A DNA stretch of 64,000 nucleotides from Pseudomonadota bacterium. GTDB lineage: Bacteria > Pseudomonadota > Alphaproteobacteria > Caulobacterales > Caulobacteraceae. Below are positions 1-12,976 of this stretch, piece after piece. The position numbers were made by a program, and so were the translations under genes. The notes beneath the pieces were generated by a model. It was not told where the DNA came from. It did no database searches and was given only the letters and a program-made list of their open reading frames with translations. Position 1 is the first letter of the stretch; every line of letters starts with the position of its first letter. The stretch spans positions 41,025-105,024 of the forward strand of contig JAFECT010000012.1 in assembly GCA_018241995.1 (NCBI GenBank), read 5' to 3'.

Positions 1-112
1 CATGACGCGCGTCCGCCGCGGGCAAGATGGAACCCTAAAGCTTGTTGCATGGTCCAACATTGAGGGGCTTTGATCACGGCGAGACCCTAGACTCAGGGAG
101 CGGACGAACGCC

Positions 113-2541
<2,429 letters not shown>

Positions 2542-2545
<4 letters not shown>

Positions 2546-3081
2546 GCGCGCTTTCCGCCATCATCCTGGCCGGGGGCCGCTCCAGCCGCATGGGCCAGGA
2601 CAAGGCGACCCTGCGCTGGGGCGGGCGAACCGCGATCGAGCGCGTCGCCGCCCTGGCCAGGGCCTGCGGGGCCGAGCAGCTGATGGTCTCCGGCGGCGAC
2701 TACGGCCTGCCGTTCACGCCCGATCCGGAAGCCTTCGGCGGCCCGGTCGGCGGCCTGCTCACGGCGGCGGCTCGGCTGCCCGCGGCCTCACGCCTGCTGG
2801 CGCTGGCCGTCGATGCGCCGACCCTGACGCCGGAAGACCTGCGCCCCCTGCTCGATGCGGCGGCGCCCGGCGCGGCCTTCGAGGACCACCCCCTGCCTCT
2901 CGTCATCGAGGCCTCCGCCCTGCCCCGTAACCTCGCGCCCGACAGTCCGCTGAAACGCCTGGTGGAGCGCGCCGGCCTGCGCCTTCTGCCCCCGCCTGCC
3001 GACGCCCTTGCGCGCCTGCGCGGGGCCAACACGCCCGACGAGCTCGATGCGCTCCGCCGCGCCGCCCATGAGATCGCCTGA
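2542..3081 (+). CDS. mobA: Molybdenum cofactor guanylyltransferase MobA
   Basis: A 179-residue MobA-type nucleotidyltransferase that attaches GMP to Mo-molybdopterin, giving the guanine dinucleotide cofactor used by DMSO-reductase-family enzymes such as the upstream oxidoreductase. The N-terminal [16 protein letters not shown] is the GTP-binding signature, and FGGPVGGLL and [12 protein letters not shown] follow the MobA pattern; the usual DMP/DxP metal site reads DAPTL. I chose the GTG at 2542 because it overlaps the preceding stop (GTGA) and puts the signature at residue 8. The next gene starts directly after its stop, so the three genes form one operon. Confidence 0.92.
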
Positions 3082-3561
3082 ATGAACGACACCACCCTGT
3101 TCGCCTTCGAGAGCGATTTCGTCGCCACCCTGCGCTGCGTGCCCATGGCCGTGCGCTTCAAGCTCGACGCCTGCGGAATCAAGCTCAGCTTGCGCCAGTG
3201 GAGCCGCTTCACCCGCGAGGACCGGCACGAACTTCTGATGGCGCCCTGCGGGACACCGGCGGAGGTAGCGGCCTATCGCGAGAGGCTCGTCGCCCTGATC
3301 GCCGAACGCACCGGTCAGGAGGCCACCCTGCTGGGCGCGCCGCCGGAACCCTTGTGGGAGCGCCCCGACACCGTCGCCCCGGCCGTGATCGACTTCGCCG
3401 ACCAGATCGGCGCCCAGCCGCCTTCGGCCGATGACTGGCGGCGCCTGACGCCCCTGCAGCGCTTCGCCCTGATCAAGCTGTCGCGGGACAACCACGACAA
3501 CGTCAACTTCGTCCCAGCCCTGCGCGAGTTCGGCCTGGCGGAGGCGGCCGAGACGGTTTGA
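3082..3561 (+). CDS. Nitrate reductase-associated protein (NARP1-like)
   Basis: A 159-residue soluble protein. The N-terminal half (FAFESDFVATLRCVPMAVRF, then KLDACGIKL and QWSRFTREDRHEL) matches the conserved family named nitrate-reductase-associated protein, known mainly from cyanobacteria and proteobacteria. Its biochemical role is not established; its company with molybdoenzymes suggests help in cofactor insertion or enzyme assembly. It begins immediately after the mobA stop and ends the molybdenum operon. No nitrate reductase is visible here, so its partner may be the YdeP-like enzyme. No membrane segment or signal peptide is seen. Confidence 0.82.
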   Translation: MNDTTLFAFESDFVATLRCVPMAVRFKLDACGIKLSLRQWSRFTREDRHELLMAPCGTPAEVAAYRERLVALIAERTGQEATLLGAPPEPLWERPDTVAPAVIDFADQIGAQPPSADDWRRLTPLQRFALIKLSRDNHDNVNFVPALREFGLAEAAETV

Positions 3562-3564
3562 GCC

Positions 3565-4155
3565 TCAGCGCGACAGTTCGCAGATCCAGTTGGTCTCCCA
3601 GGTCTTGCCGCCGTCGGCGGAGAAGGCCTGCTCCATCCGCGCCGCGTTGGGCGACAGGTTGAGCCACAGGTAGCGGACGATGATCCCGCGCCCCTTCCAG
3701 GTCTCCTGGTCGTAGAACTCGCCGCGCGGGCCGGTGAAGCTTCCGACCACGGGCGGCAGGCCGATCGTGCCCTTGTCGACGTCCAGCAGATAGATCGACC
3801 ACTGGCGCGTCTCGGGATTGTAGAGCCTCAAGGTCTGGCCCTTCATGTGCCCGGCGGGGCCGTCGACCTCGAACTCCTCCAGGTTGGAAGCCGAGCCCAG
3901 GATGCTGCGGTGATTGGAAATGCCGTCGTAGGTCACCCACTTGTCCGATCCGACCAGCCGGTCCGGCAGGCGGCGCACATGCGCCTTCCAGTCGTGCAGC
4001 AGGAAGTCGAAGTCATGCGCCCCGTCGTGCAGGACGGGCGCCGCGGCCTGGACGGGCGGCGTGGGCGTCTCGGCCATCACGGGCGCGGCCGTGAGCAGGC
4101 CCGCTGCGGCGGCGCAGAACAGGAGGGTGCGAAGGCGGTTGGGCGTCTGGGTCAT
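3565..4155 (-). CDS. Secreted protein of unknown function (DUF1579-like)
   Basis: A 196-residue protein with a clear signal peptide (LLFCAAAAGLLTAAPVMA, cleavage after about residue 28), hence periplasmic or exported. The mature part is rich in aromatics: HDFDFLLHDW, YDGISNHRSI, MKGQTLRLYNPETRQWSIYL, and a WICEL end. The pattern of a short acidic opening followed by beta-strand text about scale and composition recalls DUF1579-type lipocalin-like proteins, but I cannot prove membership. It converges with the molybdenum operon, with 3 bp between stops, and is divergent from the LysR gene at 4247, which could regulate it. Confidence 0.78.
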   Translation of the reverse strand: MTQTPNRLRTLLFCAAAAGLLTAAPVMAETPTPPVQAAAPVLHDGAHDFDFLLHDWKAHVRRLPDRLVGSDKWVTYDGISNHRSILGSASNLEEFEVDGPAGHMKGQTLRLYNPETRQWSIYLLDVDKGTIGLPPVVGSFTGPRGEFYDQETWKGRGIIVRYLWLNLSPNAARMEQAFSADGGKTWETNWICELSR

Positions 4156-4246
4156 GCGGTCGGTTCCCGGGTTGAGCCGGCCGAGCTAGCGGCGTCGTGG
4201 GGGCCTTGACCACTCGGGATCGAGGCTGCGAGGCTAAGGCAGACTT

Positions 4247-5191
4247 ATGCTCGAAACCGCTCGCCTGCCCTCCCTGGTCTCGATCCGCGCCTTCGAGGCG
4301 GCCGCGCGGCTGGGCGGATTCGCCCTGGCGGCGCGCGAGCTGGGGACCACGGCGGCGGCGGTCAGCTACCACGTGCGCCAGCTGGAGCGGCAGACGGGCG
4401 TGACCCTGTTCCATCGCTATCCGCACCGGGTGGAGCTGACGGCGGCGGGCGCCCTGGTGGCCGAGGAAGCGATCAGGGCCTTCGGCGCCCTGCGCTCGAG
4501 CTTCATGCGCGCGGCCGCGCTGGAGGCCGGGCAGATTTCCATCACCGCCCTGCCCACCTTCTCCACCAGCTGGCTGGCCCCGCGGCTCGGCGATTTCCGC
4601 GCGCGCCATCCCGGCATCCGCATCGAGGTCGAGGTGTCGACCGACGCCCAGGATCTCGGCGCCGGGCGCTTCGACGTGGCCATCCGCAACGGCCATGGCC
4701 GCTGGCCGGGCCTGCGCGCCGTGCCGCTGTTCCCGGCTCTGTTCATGCCGCTGTGCGCGCCCGAGCTGCGGGACGCGGCCTCGGCCGCGCTGGCCGGGCC
4801 GCCCGAGGCGATCAACGTCCCGCTGCTGGGCCGCCCCGACTGGTGGGCCCTGTGGTTCCGCGCCCAGGGCCACGAGCGGCCGCCCACGCCGGACCGCTTC
4901 GGCATCCAGCTGGCCGAGGAGCACCTGGACGCCGCCGCCGCCATCTCAGGCCACGGGGTGACCATCGGCTCGCCCATCATCTTCGGCCGCGAGTTGGAGG
5001 CCGGCCGACTGGTCCCGGCCCATCCACGCGCAGCGCGCGACGGCCGCGCCTTCTGGCTGGCCTATCCCCTGGCCCGTCAGGACAGCGCCAAGATCGGCCT
5101 GTTCCGCGATTGGCTGAGCGAGCAGGCCGAGGCCGCCCGCCACGCAGCCGCCCGCTGGATCGGCGAGCCGGTCGAGGCGCCGGTCGCCTGA
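4247..5191 (+). CDS. LysR-family transcriptional regulator, GcvA-like
   Basis: A 314-residue LysR-type regulator. The N-terminal winged helix (residues about 6-65: LVSIRAFEAAARLGGFALAA, then AAVSYHVRQLERQTGVTLF) has the VSYHVRQLE text typical of the GcvA/AmpR branch. Residues 90-300 are the periplasmic-binding-protein-like effector domain, with LPTFSTSWLAPRLGDF at its start. LysR proteins often control the divergent neighbour, here the secreted DUF1579-like gene at 4155 across a 91-bp gap, so autoregulation and control of that gene are the simplest guess. The effector is unknown. Confidence 0.93.
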   Translation: MLETARLPSLVSIRAFEAAARLGGFALAARELGTTAAAVSYHVRQLERQTGVTLFHRYPHRVELTAAGALVAEEAIRAFGALRSSFMRAAALEAGQISITALPTFSTSWLAPRLGDFRARHPGIRIEVEVSTDAQDLGAGRFDVAIRNGHGRWPGLRAVPLFPALFMPLCAPELRDAASAALAGPPEAINVPLLGRPDWWALWFRAQGHERPPTPDRFGIQLAEEHLDAAAAISGHGVTIGSPIIFGRELEAGRLVPAHPRAARDGRAFWLAYPLARQDSAKIGLFRDWLSEQAEAARHAAARWIGEPVEAPVA

Positions 5192-5199
5192 GGACGCCT

Positions 5200-5901
5200 T
5201 CAGCCCGGACGCACGTCGAACACGCGCCGGAAGCCCTCCTGACCGCTGGGGGTCACGGCCACGGCGCGCGTGCCCTCCAGGCGGCGGATCCATCCGAGAT
5301 TGAAGCACCGCTGCATGATCTGCGCGCCCACGACGCCGGCCAGGTGCGGCCGGCGCTCGCTCCAGTCCAGGCACGGCCGGCACAGCACGCGCTTGCCGCG
5401 CGGCGCGGCGTCGACGTCCAGGCCAAAGGTGCTCAGGAACTGCCGCCCCTCGGGCGTGACCAGGCCGCCGTCGGCGTCCAGGCGGATCAGATCGCGCTGC
5501 GCCATCGCGTCGGCCAGGGCGACGCCCAGCCGTCCGGCCAGGTGGTCGTAGCAGGTTCTGGCGGCGCGCAGGGCCTGATCGCGTGGCCCAACGCGGATGG
5601 GCTTGGCGTTACGCGCCGCGTCGCCGTGGGCGGCCATCTGCATCATGGTCTCGATCATCCGCGCGACCTCGGCGGAGGCCAGGCGGTGGAAGCGATGCCG
5701 CCCCTGCTTCTCGACCACGACCAGATGGCCGGCCGTCAGCTTGGCGAGGTGGCCGCTCGCCGTCTGGGGCGTGACGCCGGCGTGATCGGCCAGTTCCTTC
5801 GCCGTCAGGGCGCGGCCGTCCAGCAGGGCGGCCAGCATGTTGGCGCGCCCGGCGTCTCCGATCAGGGCGCCGATCTCGGCCAGGGCGGTGGTGTGGACCA
5901 T
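5200..5901 (-). CDS. ArsR-type HTH transcriptional regulator
   Basis: A 233-residue regulator. Residues 5-75 form an ArsR-like winged helix: GDAGRANMLAALLDGRALTA, then TPQTASGHLAKLTAGHLV and KQGRHRFHRL. The C-terminal half carries CRPCLDWSERRPHLAG, with two cysteines that could bind a ligand or sense oxidation, and ends in a second helical domain. This two-part architecture is a known family of HTH regulators found beside monooxygenase or NIPSNAP-like genes. It is divergent from the NIPSNAP gene, and the 108-bp gap between them holds a perfect inverted repeat at 5955-5978, the likely operator. Confidence 0.88.
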   Translation of the reverse strand: MVHTTALAEIGALIGDAGRANMLAALLDGRALTAKELADHAGVTPQTASGHLAKLTAGHLVVVEKQGRHRFHRLASAEVARMIETMMQMAAHGDAARNAKPIRVGPRDQALRAARTCYDHLAGRLGVALADAMAQRDLIRLDADGGLVTPEGRQFLSTFGLDVDAAPRGKRVLCRPCLDWSERRPHLAGVVGAQIMQRCFNLGWIRRLEGTRAVAVTPSGQEGFRRVFDVRPG

Positions 5902-5954
5902 GGGTGAACTCGCAGCCAGGCGGACAGGCCTCTTCTAGCGCGAGCGCGCCCGCA

Positions 5955-5978
5955 ATGCTTCGGCCGGTTCCGAAGCAT
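5955..5978. promoter_or_regulatory. Inverted-repeat operator between ArsR-type and NIPSNAP genes
   Basis: Perfect hyphenated inverted repeat: arms ATGCTTCGG and CCGAAGCAT separated by six bases (CCGGTT). It lies 54 bp upstream of the regulator start and 32 bp upstream of the NIPSNAP start, the expected position for a site that controls both promoters. Binding by the ArsR-type protein is inference. Confidence 0.65.
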
Positions 5979-6009
5979 CCCGCGATCCGCGCGTGGCAAC
6001 TGTCGGGTC

Positions 6010-6474
6010 ATGCCCCGCGCGCCCCAGCCCGCGTTCCGACCGACCCGGCGACAGGCGACCGGCCTGATGGCCGCCGCCCTCGCCGCGCTCGGCCCCAAGG
6101 CGGCCGGCGCCTCAACCGCATCCAAGCCCAAGGACACCCCGATGAAACTCACCTGCTTCATCCGCTACCAGATCGACCCATTCCAGAAAGAGGAGTTCCG
6201 CGCCTATGCGGCCGCCTGGGGCCGCATCATCCCGCGCCTGGGCGGCCATCTGGTCGGCTATTTCCTGCCGGACGAGGGCACCAACGACATCGCCTACGGC
6301 CTGATCGCTTTCGACAGCCTGGCCGCCTACGAGGCCTATCGCGCGCGGCTGAAGACCGATCCCGAGGCGCGGGCGAACTTCGCCGCCGCCCAGTCCAAGC
6401 GCCTGGTCCTGCGCGAGGAGCGCACCTTCCTGGAGATCGTCGACGGGACCTTCGCCCTGCCGTCTACCCTCTAG
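6010..6474 (+). CDS. NIPSNAP family protein with possible Tat leader
   Basis: The core (from Met45) is a roughly 110-residue dimeric ferredoxin-like NIPSNAP domain: [32 protein letters not shown] and [19 protein letters not shown]. Such proteins resemble antibiotic-biosynthesis monooxygenases, but their reaction is mostly unknown. Starting at 6010 adds 44 residues containing [17 protein letters not shown], which looks like a twin-arginine signal and has coding-like third positions. A second good start is the ATG at 6142, which has AAGGA seven bases before it and would give a cytoplasmic 110-residue protein. Both starts may be real. Expression is probably set by the divergent ArsR-type regulator. 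Confidence 0.82.
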   Translation: MPRAPQPAFRPTRRQATGLMAAALAALGPKAAGASTASKPKDTPMKLTCFIRYQIDPFQKEEFRAYAAAWGRIIPRLGGHLVGYFLPDEGTNDIAYGLIAFDSLAAYEAYRARLKTDPEARANFAAAQSKRLVLREERTFLEIVDGTFALPSTL

Positions 6475-7097
6475 GCTGCGCCGTGGCGCTCGAGCAGGCC
6501 GATGATCTCGGCCTGCTGGGCCTTGGCCTCGGGCGAGCCGCTGCCGCCGCGGCCGGTCTGCTGGGTGGCGAGGGCCATTGGCGTCGAGCCGCTGCCGTTC
6601 GCACGGGAGGGGTCGGCGCCGCCCTCGACAAGCGCCGCCACAGCCTCCGCGCACCGGTTGCGGATCGCGCGATGCAGGGGCGACACCCCGCCCTTGTCCG
6701 TCGCGTTCGGGTCAGCGCCCGCCGCGATCAGTGCGACGATGGTCGAGGCCTGCGCGGCGGCGTCCCAGCGCGCCGACGCCGGGTTTCCGTCGGCGGCGTA
6801 ATGGAGCGGCGTCGCGCCGCGCCGGTTCCCGGCGGCGACGTCCGCGCCGAGCCGGATCAGCTCAAGCGCGATCTCCGGCCGGTGCGCCGCGGCGGCGACA
6901 TGCAGCGCCGTGTCGCCCGCATAGACGTAGTGCCCGATGTCGGTGACGAAGTTCTCCGTCGCCGCGGCCCGCGTCGCGCCGTCCTTCAGAGCTGAGCGCG
7001 CCAGGCCGGGGGCGCCATGCAGCAAGCCCCGCACGCTCGCCATGTCGTCCCCGGCGATCGCCACGAACAGGTTCCGCAAGACGATGTCGTCGCTCAT
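6471..7097 (-). CDS. Ankyrin-repeat protein
   Basis: A 208-residue protein made almost entirely of ankyrin repeats: [20 protein letters not shown] (about residue 60), [12 protein letters not shown] (about 93), [20 protein letters not shown] (about 137) and [11 protein letters not shown] (about 170). These form protein-protein interaction surfaces. No signal peptide or membrane helix is present, so it is probably cytosolic. It converges on the NIPSNAP gene with a 4-bp overlap of the 3' ends and is followed on the same strand by nothing obvious. The partner is unknown. Confidence 0.88.
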   Translation of the reverse strand: MSDDIVLRNLFVAIAGDDMASVRGLLHGAPGLARSALKDGATRAAATENFVTDIGHYVYAGDTALHVAAAAHRPEIALELIRLGADVAAGNRRGATPLHYAADGNPASARWDAAAQASTIVALIAAGADPNATDKGGVSPLHRAIRNRCAEAVAALVEGGADPSRANGSGSTPMALATQQTGRGGSGSPEAKAQQAEIIGLLERHGAA

Positions 7098-7185
7098 GTG
7101 CTCACAGGTTCGAGGTGGCGGCGCCGCGCGCGAACGGTATCGCTTCAGCCGCGCCGTTGAAACCGAACTGCGACCGACGGCAGAG

Positions 7186-8757
7186 TCACTCCCACTCGAT
7201 AGTGCCGGGCGGCTTCGACGTCACGTCGTAGACGACGCGGTTGATGCCCTTGACCTCGTTGACGATGCGCGTGGCGGCGCGGCCCAGCACTTCCCAGGGG
7301 AATTCGAAGAAGTCGGCGGTCATGCCGTCGGTGGAGGTCACGGCGCGCAGGGCGCAGACGTCCTCATAGGTGCGCGCATCGCCCATCACGCCCACGGTCT
7401 TCACTGGCAGCAGCACGGCGAAGGCCTGCCAGATCTTGTCGTAGAGACCCGCCTTGCGGATCTCCTCGAGATAGATGGCGTCGGCCTGTTGAAGCACGGC
7501 GACCTTGTCCGCACTGACGGCGCCGGGGATGCGGATCGCCAGTCCCGGCCCGGGGAAAGGGTGGCGGCCGACGAAGGCGTCGTTCATGCCGAGCTCGCGG
7601 CCGAGCGCGCGGACCTCGTCCTTGAACAGTTCGCGCAGGGGCTCGACCAGCTTCAGCTTCATGAAGTCCGGCAGGCCGCCGACATTGTGGTGGCTCTTGA
7701 TCACCTGCGACGGGCCGCCCCGCGCCGAGACGCTCTCGATCACGTCCGGATAGAGGGTGCCCTGGGCCAGGAACTCGGCGCCCTCGACCTTCGCCGCCTC
7801 GCGGTCGAACACCTCGATGAACACCCGGCCGATGATCTTGCGCTTGGTCTCGGGGTCGGAAACGCCGTCCAGTTCGCCCAGGAATTCCTTTGACGCATCA
7901 ACATGCACCAGCGGGATATTGTAGTGATTTCGGAATAGGCTGACAACCTGCTCGCTCTCGCCCAGGCGCATCAGGCCGGTATCGACATAGACGCAGGTCA
8001 GCTGGTCGCCGATGGCCTCGTGGATCAGCACCGCGGCCACCGAGGAGTCGACCCCGCCCGACAGGCCGCAGATCACGCGGCCCGATCCGACCTGGTCGCG
8101 GATGCGCGCGATGGCCTCCTGCTTGAAGGTGGCCATGGTCCAGTCGCCGTCCAGGCCCGCGATGCCGTGGGTGAAGTTCCTGAGGATCTGGGCGCCGCGC
8201 GGGGTGTGGACCACCTCGGCATGGAACTGCACGCCGTAGAACCTGCGCTGCTCGTCGGCGATGGCGGCGAAGGGCGAGCCGACCGAGGTGGCGATCACCT
8301 CGAAGCCTTGCGGGATCGCGGTCACCCGGTCGCCGTGGCTCATCCATACGGGCTCGCGATGGTCGACCGCGCCGATGCCGGCGAACAGGGGGCTCTCCCT
8401 GGCGATGACGATGTCGGCGCGGCCGAACTCGCCGTCATGGCCGCCCTCGACCTTGCCGCCCAGCAGGTCGCACATCAGTTGCTCGCCGTAACAGATGCCG
8501 AGCACCGGCACGCCCAGCTTGAACACCTTGGTCCCGATGCGCGGGCTCTCGGCCTCCGTCACGCTGGAGGGGCCGCCCGACAGGATCACCGCCTTCGGGT
8601 TGAAGTCGTCCAGCAGGGCCTCGGCCTTGTCGAAGGGATGCACCTCGCAATAGACGCCGCTCTCGCGCACCCGGCGCGCGATCAGCTGGGTGACCTGCGA
8701 GCCGAAGTCGATGATCAGCACTCGGTCGTGCAATCGGGCTGGATCGGGGGCGGTCAT
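7186..8757 (-). CDS. guaA: GMP synthase (glutamine-hydrolysing)
   Basis: A 523-residue GuaA that aminates XMP to GMP with glutamine and ATP. The N-terminal class I amidotransferase has LSGGPSSV and the nucleophile Cys89 in [10 protein letters not shown]. The ATP-pyrophosphatase domain starts near residue 235 with the PP-loop [10 protein letters not shown]. The C-terminal dimerisation domain ends in GTIEWE, a standard GuaA terminus, so the gene is complete. Its start overlaps the end of the upstream methyltransferase by 4 bp (ATGA). With guaB at 10524 it completes the IMP to GMP branch in one leftward operon. Confidence 0.97.
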   Translation of the reverse strand: MTAPDPARLHDRVLIIDFGSQVTQLIARRVRESGVYCEVHPFDKAEALLDDFNPKAVILSGGPSSVTEAESPRIGTKVFKLGVPVLGICYGEQLMCDLLGGKVEGGHDGEFGRADIVIARESPLFAGIGAVDHREPVWMSHGDRVTAIPQGFEVIATSVGSPFAAIADEQRRFYGVQFHAEVVHTPRGAQILRNFTHGIAGLDGDWTMATFKQEAIARIRDQVGSGRVICGLSGGVDSSVAAVLIHEAIGDQLTCVYVDTGLMRLGESEQVVSLFRNHYNIPLVHVDASKEFLGELDGVSDPETKRKIIGRVFIEVFDREAAKVEGAEFLAQGTLYPDVIESVSARGGPSQVIKSHHNVGGLPDFMKLKLVEPLRELFKDEVRALGRELGMNDAFVGRHPFPGPGLAIRIPGAVSADKVAVLQQADAIYLEEIRKAGLYDKIWQAFAVLLPVKTVGVMGDARTYEDVCALRAVTSTDGMTADFFEFPWEVLGRAATRIVNEVKGINRVVYDVTSKPPGTIEWE

Positions 8758-10055
8758 CGGGTCCTTTCGTAGAGCGAGACGAAGAAGCCGTCCGTGCCGC
8801 TGCGGCGGGGAGATAGCCGAAGGCGGTGGCCCTGGGCCAGGGCGGACAGGCGTTCGCGGGCGGGGGGTGTCAGATCAGGTGTTTCGAGCGCGGTCACGAT
8901 CGGCACGGGCCGGAATTCGGGATGCGCGGCCTCGAAGGCGTCGGCGGAGGCCTCGTCTTCGCGGCTCAGCAGCGAGCAGGTGACATAGGCCAGGCGCGCG
9001 CCGGGCTTGGCGAGCCGGGCTGCGCGGCCGAGGATCGCGACCTGCAGATGATGGAGGTGTTCGACCTCCGCCTCGGTCAGGCGCCAGGCGTCTTCGGGCC
9101 GGCGGCGCCAGGTGCCGGAGCCGGAACAGGGCGCGTCGACCAGCACCAGGTCCGCCTGGCCCTGCAGGCCGTCGACGCCCTCGCCTTCCGACCCGAGCTG
9201 TCGGAATTCCGCAACGATCCCAGCGCGTTCCAGGCGTGGCTTGATGTTCGACAGCCGCTTCGGATCGACGTCGCAGGCGATAAGATGGCCATCGGAAGGG
9301 AACAGCTTTTGCGCCAAAGCCAGGGTCTTGCCGCCGCCGCCGGCGCAGTAGTCGACCACCGTCATGCCGGGCGTCGCGCCGGCCAGCCACGCGGTGATCT
9401 GGCTACCCTCGTCCTGCACCTCCAGCCGGCCCTCGCGATAGGCGGCGAGCTTCTGGATGTTCGGCGGCGGTTCGGCGTCGAGGCGCAGGCCCCAGGCGGA
9501 CCAGGGTGTGCGTTCAGGCGCCAGGCCCTCGGCCTCCAGCTCCGCCTTGACCTGGTCCACGCTCGCCCGGGCGCCGTTGACGCGCAGGTCGATGGGCGCG
9601 CGCGGGCGCATCAGGGCTTCGGCCTCCGCCGCCCAATCGTCTCCGAACAGGCGCTTGAAGTCCTCGGCCACGAAATGGGGCAGGCCCGCGGAAACCCAGG
9701 CGGGCGGCTCGCCCTCCGGCCGGTCCAGCCGAGCGCGCTCCTCAGGCGTCAAGGCGGCGGGGGCATAGCCCTCTCCGGAAAACTGCTCGGCGATCTCGTC
9801 CGCCCCCTGCCCGTCGATCAGGGCCAGGGAGCCGATCACCAGGGCGCGCCCCGTGTCCGCCCCCATGGCCCAGGCCAGGCGCGCCCGAGCCCTCAGGCAA
9901 CGGTAGACCCGGTCGGCGATGGCGCGCCGGTCCTTGGAGCCCGCGAACCGATGGCCCTGCCCCCAGCTTTTCAGCGCCGCCTCGGCGGGCGCACGTGTCC
10001 TGGCGATCTGATCCAGGATTTCGGCGGCGGCGGCGAGGCGGGCGGCTGGGGTCAA
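8754..10055 (-). CDS. RsmB/NOP-family RNA cytosine-C5 methyltransferase
   Basis: A 433-residue SAM-dependent RNA m5C methyltransferase of the RsmB/NOP2 group. A short NusB-like helical N-terminus ([15 protein letters not shown]) is followed by the Rossmann domain: [13 protein letters not shown] (SAM binding), [18 protein letters not shown] (motif IV, with a Cys that releases product) and [11 protein letters not shown] (motif VI, with the catalytic Cys). The likely substrate is 16S rRNA, though the exact cytosine cannot be read from sequence. It lies between the MAPEG gene and guaA with tight spacing, so it is co-transcribed with the GMP pathway. Confidence 0.92.
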   Translation of the reverse strand: MTPAARLAAAAEILDQIARTRAPAEAALKSWGQGHRFAGSKDRRAIADRVYRCLRARARLAWAMGADTGRALVIGSLALIDGQGADEIAEQFSGEGYAPAALTPEERARLDRPEGEPPAWVSAGLPHFVAEDFKRLFGDDWAAEAEALMRPRAPIDLRVNGARASVDQVKAELEAEGLAPERTPWSAWGLRLDAEPPPNIQKLAAYREGRLEVQDEGSQITAWLAGATPGMTVVDYCAGGGGKTLALAQKLFPSDGHLIACDVDPKRLSNIKPRLERAGIVAEFRQLGSEGEGVDGLQGQADLVLVDAPCSGSGTWRRRPEDAWRLTEAEVEHLHHLQVAILGRAARLAKPGARLAYVTCSLLSREDEASADAFEAAHPEFRPVPIVTALETPDLTPPARERLSALAQGHRLRLSPRRSGTDGFFVSLYERTR

Positions 10056-10083
10056 GCGTCGATGCGGCGAACCGTGTGGCGGC

Positions 10084-10521
10084 TCAGAAGCTCCCGGGAG
10101 GCGGCAGGAACAGGCCCGCGGTGACCATCAGAAGGCCGATGACCGCGACGAACCAGACATAGGATCGGATGGTCGGGATGCCCGCGGCGTAGAGCGGCAC
10201 ATAGATGATCCGCGCGGCCACGTAGAGCACCGAGCCCCACCAGACCAAGACCTCTGCGCCCGCCGATTTGGTGTCGCCCAGCATGTTGGCGATCACCGCC
10301 ACGGCGAACAGCGGGAAGGTCTCCATGTAGTTCCGGAAGGCGCGATCCAGCCGCGCCGCGACGCCGGAAATCGGCCGCTCCTCGTCGCGGGGCCCGCGCG
10401 CCCACTTAAGCCCCTGCTGCTGGCGGGCGGCGACGGCGGCCCAGGCCAGCTGGACGAAGCCCAGGAGCACGGCCACGCCCAGAAGCTCGTACACGGGCAC
10501 CAGGTTGATCAGGTCGTCCAT
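10084..10521 (-). CDS. MAPEG-family membrane protein
   Basis: A 145-residue protein with four hydrophobic helices: VYELLGVAVLLGFVQLAWAA at the start, MAPEG-like GVAARLDRAFRNYMETFPLF in the first loop, then YVAARIIYVPLYAAGIPTIR and a final VIGLLMVTAGLFL. The RAxRNxxEtfPlF and RxiYvpxYaaGipxlRs patterns are diagnostic of bacterial MAPEG proteins. Eukaryotic relatives act on eicosanoids and glutathione; the bacterial function is mostly unknown. It starts 2 bp after the guaB stop and sits inside the guaB-guaA operon. Confidence 0.92.
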   Translation of the reverse strand: MDDLINLVPVYELLGVAVLLGFVQLAWAAVAARQQQGLKWARGPRDEERPISGVAARLDRAFRNYMETFPLFAVAVIANMLGDTKSAGAEVLVWWGSVLYVAARIIYVPLYAAGIPTIRSYVWFVAVIGLLMVTAGLFLPPPGSF

Positions 10522-10523
10522 GC

Positions 10524-12011
<1,488 letters not shown>

Positions 12012-12137
12012 CTATGCCTGAGGAGTCGAGACGGGGCAAGTGCGGCGAGCCTTGCTTTCAACGTTCTCAGGCATCCTGCGTCACCATGGCGACAGCCCGT
12101 GCTACAAAGCAGGATCGACAGCGGCTTGGTGGCGTGG

Positions 12138-12971
12138 ATGAGCGGCCGGCATCAGAACCGGTTTGTGCGGGCGCCCGGCGGCTTCGAGCGCGTGGAGGCC
12201 TGCTTCTCCGGCGTCGCCTTCGCGCCGCATCGGCATGACACCTACGCCATCGGCGTCACGCTGGAGGGCGTGCAGAGCTTCGATTACCGGGGCGCCGCGC
12301 GCCATTCCCTGCCCGGGCAGCTGGTGATCCTGCACCCGGATGAGCGCCACGACGGCCGCGCCGGGGACGAGCGCGCCTTCGCCTACCGCACCGCCTATGT
12401 CGCGCCGGCCCTGATCCAGCAGGTATTGGACGGCCGGCCCCTGCCCTTCATCGACGAAGGCGTATCCGGCGACCCGCGCCTGCGCGCGCCGGTCATGGCC
12501 CTGCTGTCCGATTACGACCGCCCGCTGGCCGAGCTGGAACTGCAGGATGCGCTCTATGATCTGGCCACTGCCATGCAGGCAGTGGCAGGGCAAGCGCGGC
12601 CCCTGGGGGCGACGAACCGCCGGGCGGCGCTGGAGGCTCGCGACTACATCGAGGCCCGCCTGGACGAGGGCCTGTCGCTCGATGAGCTGGAGCAGGCTGC
12701 GCGCCACGACCGCTGGCAGCTGTCACGGGATTTCCGAAAGCTGTTCGGGACCAGCCCCTACCGCTACCTGATCCTGCGACGCCTGGACAAAGCCCGCGAC
12801 GCCATGCTGGCCGGGCGCGGCGCGGCCCAGGCGGCCGCCGACTGCGGCTTCGCTGACCAGAGCCACTTCGGCCGCCTGTTCAAGCAGAGCTTCGGCCTGA
12901 GCCCCAACGCCTGGCTGGCCGCCGGTGCGCACGATCGTTCTATACGGACACCGAGCCGCCGCCCCAACTAG
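12138..12971 (+). CDS. AraC-family transcriptional regulator
   Basis: A 277-residue AraC regulator. The N-terminal cupin (residues 1-140) has FAPHRHDTYAIGVTLEGVQ and a PGQLVILHPDERHDG stretch, which is the ligand-sensing half. The C-terminal pair of helix-turn-helix motifs covers about residues 170-265: LDELEQAARHDRWQLSRDF, then FGTSPYRYLILRRLDKAR and GFADQSHFGRLFKQSFGLSP. I used the ATG at 12138; an in-frame GTG three codons upstream is also possible. It is divergent from guaB and followed 5 bp later by a CPBP protease gene, a likely target or at least a co-transcript. Confidence 0.9.
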   Translation: MSGRHQNRFVRAPGGFERVEACFSGVAFAPHRHDTYAIGVTLEGVQSFDYRGAARHSLPGQLVILHPDERHDGRAGDERAFAYRTAYVAPALIQQVLDGRPLPFIDEGVSGDPRLRAPVMALLSDYDRPLAELELQDALYDLATAMQAVAGQARPLGATNRRAALEARDYIEARLDEGLSLDELEQAARHDRWQLSRDFRKLFGTSPYRYLILRRLDKARDAMLAGRGAAQAAADCGFADQSHFGRLFKQSFGLSPNAWLAAGAHDRSIRTPSRRPN

Positions 12972-12976
12972 CGGGC

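Noticed and set aside
1..112. CAT at 1-3 could be the start codon of a divergent gene leaving the window.
   Set aside because: No codon beyond it is visible and no clear ribosome-binding site is seen, so it cannot be supported.
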